64,000 nt of DNA from Methylobacterium nodulans ORS 2060 (GTDB lineage Bacteria; Pseudomonadota; Alphaproteobacteria; Rhizobiales; Beijerinckiaceae). This document shows, one piece after another, positions 59,343 through 64,000 of this stretch (its first letter is position 1; every line of letters starts with the position of its first letter). Location of the stretch: contig NC_011894.1 of the NCBI RefSeq assembly GCF_000022085.1, forward strand, positions 2,197,501 to 2,261,500, read 5' to 3'. Position numbers and translations under genes: made by a program. The notes beneath the pieces are model-generated. The model made no database searches and was not told the DNA's origin. It was given only the letters and a program-made list of their open reading frames with translations.

Positions 59343-62300
59343 ATGCATCTCCTGCGCGTCGATACGGTGTCCCTCGACGAGGGCGAGGCGGCGGTGGATC
59401 TGGGCCAGGCGCCCGGCGATGTCGTGGCCCTGTCCTTCACCGATTCGGATCTGGTGGGCCTCGCCGCGGCCCAGGCGGAGGCGAGCCGGCTGATGCCGAT
59501 GCCGAGCCTGCGCCTCGCCAAGCTCGCGCGCCTGCGCCATCCGCTGTCGGTGGATCTCTATGTAAGCCAAGTGATCGCGCGGGCGCGGTTCGTGCTGGTG
59601 CGCTGCCTCGGCGGGCTCGATTACTGGCGCTACGGCATCGAGCGGCTGGCGGAGACCTGCCGAAGGCAGGCGATCCCGCTCGCCATCCTGCCCGGGGACG
59701 ACCGGCCGGACCCGCGGCTCGACGCCTTCGGGACGGTGTCGGCGAACTTACGCGAGCGCCTCGACGGCTATTTTCAAGCGGGCGGCGTCGACAACCTGCG
59801 CTGGCTGCTCGTGCGGATCGCGGGCGAACTCGGCCACCGGGTCGAGGCCGAGCCGCCGCTTCCCCTGCCGCGCGGATTCGTGTGGTGCCCGGGCTGCGGC
59901 GTGGCGGATCTCTCACGGGTGCCGGCGCCGCTTCCGAAGCATAGCCTCGGCGGCAGGGCCCTGATCCTCGTCTACCGGTCGGCGATCCTCGGCGGGGACA
60001 CCGCCCCCGCGGCCATGCTCGCGGCGGCGCTGACCGAGCGGGGCCTCGCTCCGGTGATCGTCGCGGTGTCGAGCCTCAAGGAGCCGGAGGCCGTCGCGGC
60101 CGTGCGCGCGGCGATCGCGGCGCATCCGCCGGACGTGATCGTGGCGGCGACGGCCTTCTCGGCGCGGGAGGATGCCGGCTTCGTGCTCGATGCGGCGGGC
60201 TGCCCGGTGATCCAGGCCTTCACGGTTGGGGCGCCGCAGGCGGCCTGGGCGGCGTCCGGGCGGGGCCTCGGCGCCGCCGATCTCGCCATGCAGGTGGCGC
60301 TGCCGGAATTCGACGGGCGGCTCTCGGGCTTCCCGATCTCGTTCAAGGAGGAGGTCGCCGCAATCGAGGGTTACGCGGAGCGCCGGGCCGTGCCGGATGT
60401 CGCCGGATGCGCCGCGCTCGCCGCCCGCGCCGCCGCCTGGGTCCGGCTCGCCCGGACGCCCCGCACCGAGCGGCGCCTGGCGCTCGTCCTGTCCGACTAT
60501 CCGGCCCGCGGCGGGCGGGCGGGCTTCGCGGTGGGGCTCGACACGCCCGCAAGCGCGGTCGCGATCCTCGATCTCCTGGCGACTGAGGGATTTTCGGTCG
60601 AGGGCATTCCGGCGCCCGAGGCGCTGATGCGCGCGCTCACCGAGGACGAGCCGGGCTTCGCGGTGCCGCTCGAAGCGTATCGGACCTGGTTCCGGCGATT
60701 GCCGCCGGAGGCCCGCGCGGCGCTCAACGCGGCCTGGGGCGAGCCGGCGGCGGATCCGCTGCTGCGCGATGGCGCCTTTCGCTTCCGCGCGGTGCGGGCC
60801 GGACAGGTGCTGGTCGCGCTGCAGCCCGACCGCGGGCGCGCGGACATAAGCGAGGCACGCAAGGCGGGCTACCACGACCCCGATGCGGTGCCCTCGCATG
60901 CCTACCTCGCCTTCTATCTCGCCCTGCGCGAGGGGTTCGATGCGCTGATCCATCTCGGCACCCACGGCACCACCGAGTGGCTGCCCGGCAAGGCCGTCGC
61001 GCCCTCGGCCCTGTGCTGGCCCTCGCTGGCGATCGGGGCGCTGCCGGTGATCTACCCCTTCATCGTCGATGATCCGGGCGAGGCGGCGCCGGCCAAGCGG
61101 CGGCTCGGCGCCGTCACGGTGGGGCACCGCACGCCGGAGACCGGCGCCGCCGGGCTCGATCCGGAAGTGGGTGCCTTGCGCGAACGGGTGGAGGAATACG
61201 CGGCGGCGAGCGTGCTCGATCCCCGGCGGGCCGGGCTCATCGCGCGTGGCATCCTCGACCAGGCGGAGCAGGCGGGTCTGCTCGGGGCGGCCGGCATCGA
61301 CCGGGCGACGCCCATGGAGGAGGCCCTCACCGCCCTCGACGCGCATCTGTGCGATCTCGCCGAGGTGGTGATCCGCGAGGGGCTGCACGTGTTCGGGCGG
61401 GAGACGGCCGGCGACGAGGCCTCGGCGGCGGGTGAGCGGGCAGGTCTGCTTGCGGCCCTCGACGGGCGCTTCGTGGTGCCCGGCCCGGCCGGCTCGCCCT
61501 CGCGCGGGCGGCGGGACGTGCTGCCGACGGGGCGCAACCTCACCACCCTCGATCCGCGGGCGCTGCCGACCCGCGCCGCAACGCTTCTCGGAGAGAAGGC
61601 CGCTGCCGAGGTGGTGCGCCGCTACCTCCAGGACGAGGGCGAGCATCCGCGCCGGATCGTCATGGATCTCTGGGCCTCGCCGACCCTGCGCACGGGGGGC
61701 GAGGATCTGGCGCATGCGCTCGCCCTGATGGGCGTGCGCCCGACCTGGGACCACGCCACCACGCGGGTGACCGGGTTCGAGATCTTGCCGCTTGCCCTCC
61801 TCGACTGGCCGCGCATCGACGTGACGGTGCGGGTGTCGGGGGCTTTTCGCGATACCTTCCCGGAGGCGCTGGCGCTCCTCGACCGGGCCGCCCGCGCGGT
61901 GGCGGCGCGCGAGGAGGAGGATGCGGACAACCCGCTCGCAGCCGCCCGGCGGCGGGGTGAGACGGTGGCGCGCGTATTCGGTGCCGCACCCGGCCGCTAC
62001 GGCGCCGGCGCGGCGGAACTCGCCCTCGACGGCGCGTGGCAGGAGCGGGCCGAGCTCGCCCGGGCCTATCTCGCCGCCACCACAGCAGCGACCAGCGAGG
62101 AGGCGGATTTCGCCGAGCGGGTCGCGGGGGCGGATGCCTTCGTGCATGCCTTCGACGTCGCCGAGCGGGATCTCCTCGACGGGGATGCGGCGGCCGATGC
62201 GCTCGGCGGCTTCGCGGCGGCGGCAGCGCTGGCGGGTGCCGCGCCCGCGCTCTACAGCCTCGACGTCAGCCGGCCCGAAGCGCCCCGGGCCCGCAGGGCG

Positions 62301-62654
62301 GAGGAGGATGTGGCGCGGCTGGTGCGCGGACGCCTCGCGCATCCGCGCTGGATCGCGGCGCAGCTCGGCCATGGCTGGCGCGGGGCGCAGGAACTCGCGC
62401 AGGGGCTCGACGCGGTCTTCGTGCTTGCCGCGACCACGGAGGCCGTGAGCGACGCCGACCTCGACCGGCTGTACGATGCCTATGTGGGCGACCTCGCGGT
62501 GCTGGAGCGTATCGAGGCGACGAATCCGGCGGTGGCGCGGGCGATCCTCGACCGATTCGCAGAGTTGCGCCGCCGCGGGCTGTGGCGCAGCCGGCGCAAC
62601 TCGCTGGCGGCGCTCGACGCGATGGCCGCGCAGGCCCGGGAGGCGGCGGAATGA
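59343..62654 (+). CDS. cobN: Cobaltochelatase subunit CobN
   Basis: A 1103-residue large subunit of the aerobic-pathway cobaltochelatase, inserting Co2+ into hydrogenobyrinic acid a,c-diamide with CobS and CobT, which are not in the window. It shows ARARFVLVRCLGGLDYWRYG in the N-terminal part and the chelatase core ALIHLGTHGTTEWLPGKAVA, VIYPFIVDDPGEAAPAKRRL and later HALALMGVRPTWDHATTRVT, VTVRVSGAFRDTFPEALALL. Length is slightly below the 1200-1280 usual for CobN, mainly from short loops. Its stop overlaps cobG (ATGA). Confidence 0.95.
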   Translation: MHLLRVDTVSLDEGEAAVDLGQAPGDVVALSFTDSDLVGLAAAQAEASRLMPMPSLRLAKLARLRHPLSVDLYVSQVIARARFVLVRCLGGLDYWRYGIERLAETCRRQAIPLAILPGDDRPDPRLDAFGTVSANLRERLDGYFQAGGVDNLRWLLVRIAGELGHRVEAEPPLPLPRGFVWCPGCGVADLSRVPAPLPKHSLGGRALILVYRSAILGGDTAPAAMLAAALTERGLAPVIVAVSSLKEPEAVAAVRAAIAAHPPDVIVAATAFSAREDAGFVLDAAGCPVIQAFTVGAPQAAWAASGRGLGAADLAMQVALPEFDGRLSGFPISFKEEVAAIEGYAERRAVPDVAGCAALAARAAAWVRLARTPRTERRLALVLSDYPARGGRAGFAVGLDTPASAVAILDLLATEGFSVEGIPAPEALMRALTEDEPGFAVPLEAYRTWFRRLPPEARAALNAAWGEPAADPLLRDGAFRFRAVRAGQVLVALQPDRGRADISEARKAGYHDPDAVPSHAYLAFYLALREGFDALIHLGTHGTTEWLPGKAVAPSALCWPSLAIGALPVIYPFIVDDPGEAAPAKRRLGAVTVGHRTPETGAAGLDPEVGALRERVEEYAAASVLDPRRAGLIARGILDQAEQAGLLGAAGIDRATPMEEALTALDAHLCDLAEVVIREGLHVFGRETAGDEASAAGERAGLLAALDGRFVVPGPAGSPSRGRRDVLPTGRNLTTLDPRALPTRAATLLGEKAAAEVVRRYLQDEGEHPRRIVMDLWASPTLRTGGEDLAHALALMGVRPTWDHATTRVTGFEILPLALLDWPRIDVTVRVSGAFRDTFPEALALLDRAARAVAAREEEDADNPLAAARRRGETVARVFGAAPGRYGAGAAELALDGAWQERAELARAYLAATTAATSEEADFAERVAGADAFVHAFDVAERDLLDGDAAADALGGFAAAAALAGAAPALYSLDVSRPEAPRARRAEEDVARLVRGRLAHPRWIAAQLGHGWRGAQELAQGLDAVFVLAATTEAVSDADLDRLYDAYVGDLAVLERIEATNPAVARAILDRFAELRRRGLWRSRRNSLAALDAMAAQAREAAE

Positions 62655-64000
62655 CCCCGGCTCCCCGCCGCGGATGGTGCCCCGGTGTCGCCCGGCCGAT
62701 GCCGACCGGCGACGGGCTGCTGGTGCGCGTCCACCCGCCGGCCGGCCTGCTCACTGCCGCGCAGGCCCGCGCGGTGGCGGAGGGGGCGCGGGAGAACGGC
62801 AACGGGCTCATCGATGTGACGGCGCGGGGCAACCTGCAGGTGCGCGGCGTGCGGCCGGAGACACATGAGGCGCTCGCCACCCGGATTGCTGCGGCGGGGC
62901 TCGGCGACCGGCGCGGCGATGGCGGCCCGCAGCGGCTGACGCTGAGTTCGCCACTGGCGGGCCTCGATCCCGGGCTGGCGTGGCTGATCGAGGCGGTGGA
63001 GGCGGCCGGCCGGGCGGTGGCGGGGCTGCCGGCGAAGACGCTGGTGGCCGTGGAGGGTGATGCGTGCGGGCTCGGGCCGGTCGAGGCTGATATCTGGATC
63101 CGGCGGATCGGCGGGATGCGCGGGATCCCCTCTCCCGTGCGGGAGAGGGGTAGGGGTGAGGGTCCCGGACCCTTCCGCCATGAATCACTAAGCGTTGTGC
63201 TGGCAGCGGGACGGTTCAGTCTTCCTGCTGAACCACCCGGACCCTCACCCCTGCCCCTCTCCCGCACGGGAGAGGGGTTCCCCGCGGCGGGTTCAGAGAT
63301 GTTCGCCCTGGCGGTGGCCGGGGCGGAAGGGCCGGTCTGGGCGGAGCCGGTCGCGGCCGAGCGGGTCGAGCCCGCCGTCACCGCAATCCTGACGGGCTTC
63401 GCCCGGACCGGCGCACGCCGTGTCCGGGAACTCGACCCGGCGGCGCGGTGCGGACTCCTTGCCGCCGCGGATCTCGATTCGGGCGGGTCACCCCCCGCGG
63501 CCGCGCAGCCGCCCGCTCCGGGCCTGCGACCGCTCGGCGACGGCCGGGTCGCGCTCGTCGCCGAACTCCCCTTCGGCCGCTGCGACGCCGCCCGGCTCGT
63601 CCGTCTGGCCGAGGCCGGCGCGCGGAACGGCGATGGCCTCCTCCGGCTGACGCCCTGGCGCGGGGTGATGATGGTCGCGGCGGATGAAGCCGGCGCCGCG
63701 CGGCTGTGGGACGCGGCACAAGAGAGCAGCCTGATCGTCGGCCCGGCGGATCCGCGGCGCGCCGTCGCGGCCTGTCCGGGCGCGCCCGCCTGCGCCTCCG
63801 GCGGCACGCCGGCCCAGGCGCATGCGGCGCGCCTTGCCGCAGAGCGGGCGGACCTCGCGAGGCTTGGCCTGACCGTCCATGTCTCGGGCTGCCCGAAGGG
63901 CTGCGCGCATCCGGCCCCGGCCGACCTCACCCTCGTCGGCCGGCCGGACGGGCGCTACGGGGTGGTGCGCGGCGGACACGCGGGGGCGGACACCCGCCTC
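62651..64000 (+). CDS. cobG: Precorrin-3B synthase CobG, partial, with inserted repeat
   Basis: 450 codons are open to the window end. CobG is a sirohaem-reductase-like Fe-S enzyme using oxygen to make precorrin-3B, the ring-contraction step of the aerobic pathway. Seen: RRGWCPGVARPMPTGDGLLV, VTARGNLQVRGV (nitrite-reductase ferredoxin-like half-domain), and the cluster cysteines in ACPGAPACASGG and VSGCPKGCAHPAP. Residues about 160-209 (GIPSPVRERGRGEGPGPF to LPLSRTGEGF) are not CobG-like; they translate a palindromic repeat lying in frame. The downstream part resumes at FALAVAGAEGPV. The C-terminus lies outside the window. Confidence 0.92.
   Translation, partial: MTPAPRRGWCPGVARPMPTGDGLLVRVHPPAGLLTAAQARAVAEGARENGNGLIDVTARGNLQVRGVRPETHEALATRIAAAGLGDRRGDGGPQRLTLSSPLAGLDPGLAWLIEAVEAAGRAVAGLPAKTLVAVEGDACGLGPVEADIWIRRIGGMRGIPSPVRERGRGEGPGPFRHESLSVVLAAGRFSLPAEPPGPSPLPLSRTGEGFPAAGSEMFALAVAGAEGPVWAEPVAAERVEPAVTAILTGFARTGARRVRELDPAARCGLLAAADLDSGGSPPAAAQPPAPGLRPLGDGRVALVAELPFGRCDAARLVRLAEAGARNGDGLLRLTPWRGVMMVAADEAGAARLWDAAQESSLIVGPADPRRAVAACPGAPACASGGTPAQAHAARLAAERADLARLGLTVHVSGCPKGCAHPAPADLTLVGRPDGRYGVVRGGHAGADTRL
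63127..63277 (+). repeat. Palindromic repeat inserted in cobG
   Basis: Two 24-bp palindromes, CCCCTCTCCCG-TG-CGGGAGAGGGG and CCCCTCTCCCG-CA-CGGGAGAGGGG, form the ends; inward of them GGGGTGAGGGTCC pairs with GGACCCTCACCCC. The whole is a 151-bp imperfect inverted repeat of a sort that is widespread between genes in Rhizobiales. It has no stop in the cobG frame. Confidence 0.9.

Overview
The window is high-GC DNA from an alphaproteobacterium, most likely of the Methylobacterium type in the order Rhizobiales/Hyphomicrobiales. This is inferred from gene content: a MucR/Ros regulator, FixL/FixJ with a cbb3 oxidase, C4-type 5-aminolevulinate synthase, aerobic (CobN/CobG) cobalamin synthesis with CbtAB, and an Omp25-like porin. 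No species can be fixed from the sequence alone.

Left part (1-11.6 kb) is a loosely packed accessory stretch: a truncated pirin gene, a MarR regulator divergent from a ClC channel with two CBS domains, several small hypothetical genes (some in AT-richer patches), a MucR-family regulator without the usual zinc-binding Cys, a lytic transglycosylase, the C-terminal scrap of an IS5-type transposase, a tRNA-Arg(TCT) with nearby short repeats, and pyruvate kinase.

Centre (11.6-45 kb) is a coherent low-oxygen/nitrate-respiration supercluster. Order: nnrS <> DUF59 gene, hemA, nnrS-like membrane gene, nnrU, hemN <> ccoNOQP, CBS protein, fixL-fixJ, lone receiver, moeA, then on the minus strand narK1-narK2-narGHJI-ppiC-small gene-moaA-mog, followed by a Crp/Fnr regulator, a PAS protein, hmp and nsrR. 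It carries its own heme (hemA, hemN) and molybdenum cofactor (moeA, mog, moaA) genes, oxygen and NO sensors, nitrate transport, nitrate reductase and terminal oxidase. FNR/FixK-type boxes (TTGAN-N4-NTCAA) stand in front of almost every transcription unit; hmp/nsrR instead share an NsrR-like dyad. No nitrite, NO or N2O reductase genes lie in the window. narK2 is split by a 924-bp IS5-family element whose 3-bp target duplication lets the original reading frame be rebuilt exactly.

Right part (45-64 kb): a frameshifted IS110-family transposase, a CzcA/CzcB-type metal efflux pair with small secreted/Cys-rich companions, then cobalamin genes. cobQ stands alone; cobU-cobO are divergent from a cobalamin riboswitch that precedes cbtB-cbtA-DUF1636-cobW-cobN-cobG. 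cobG runs off the end and contains an in-frame palindromic repeat of about 151 bp. The intergenic spaces throughout hold at least five families of dispersed, hairpin-forming repeats, which I matched by eye between copies.
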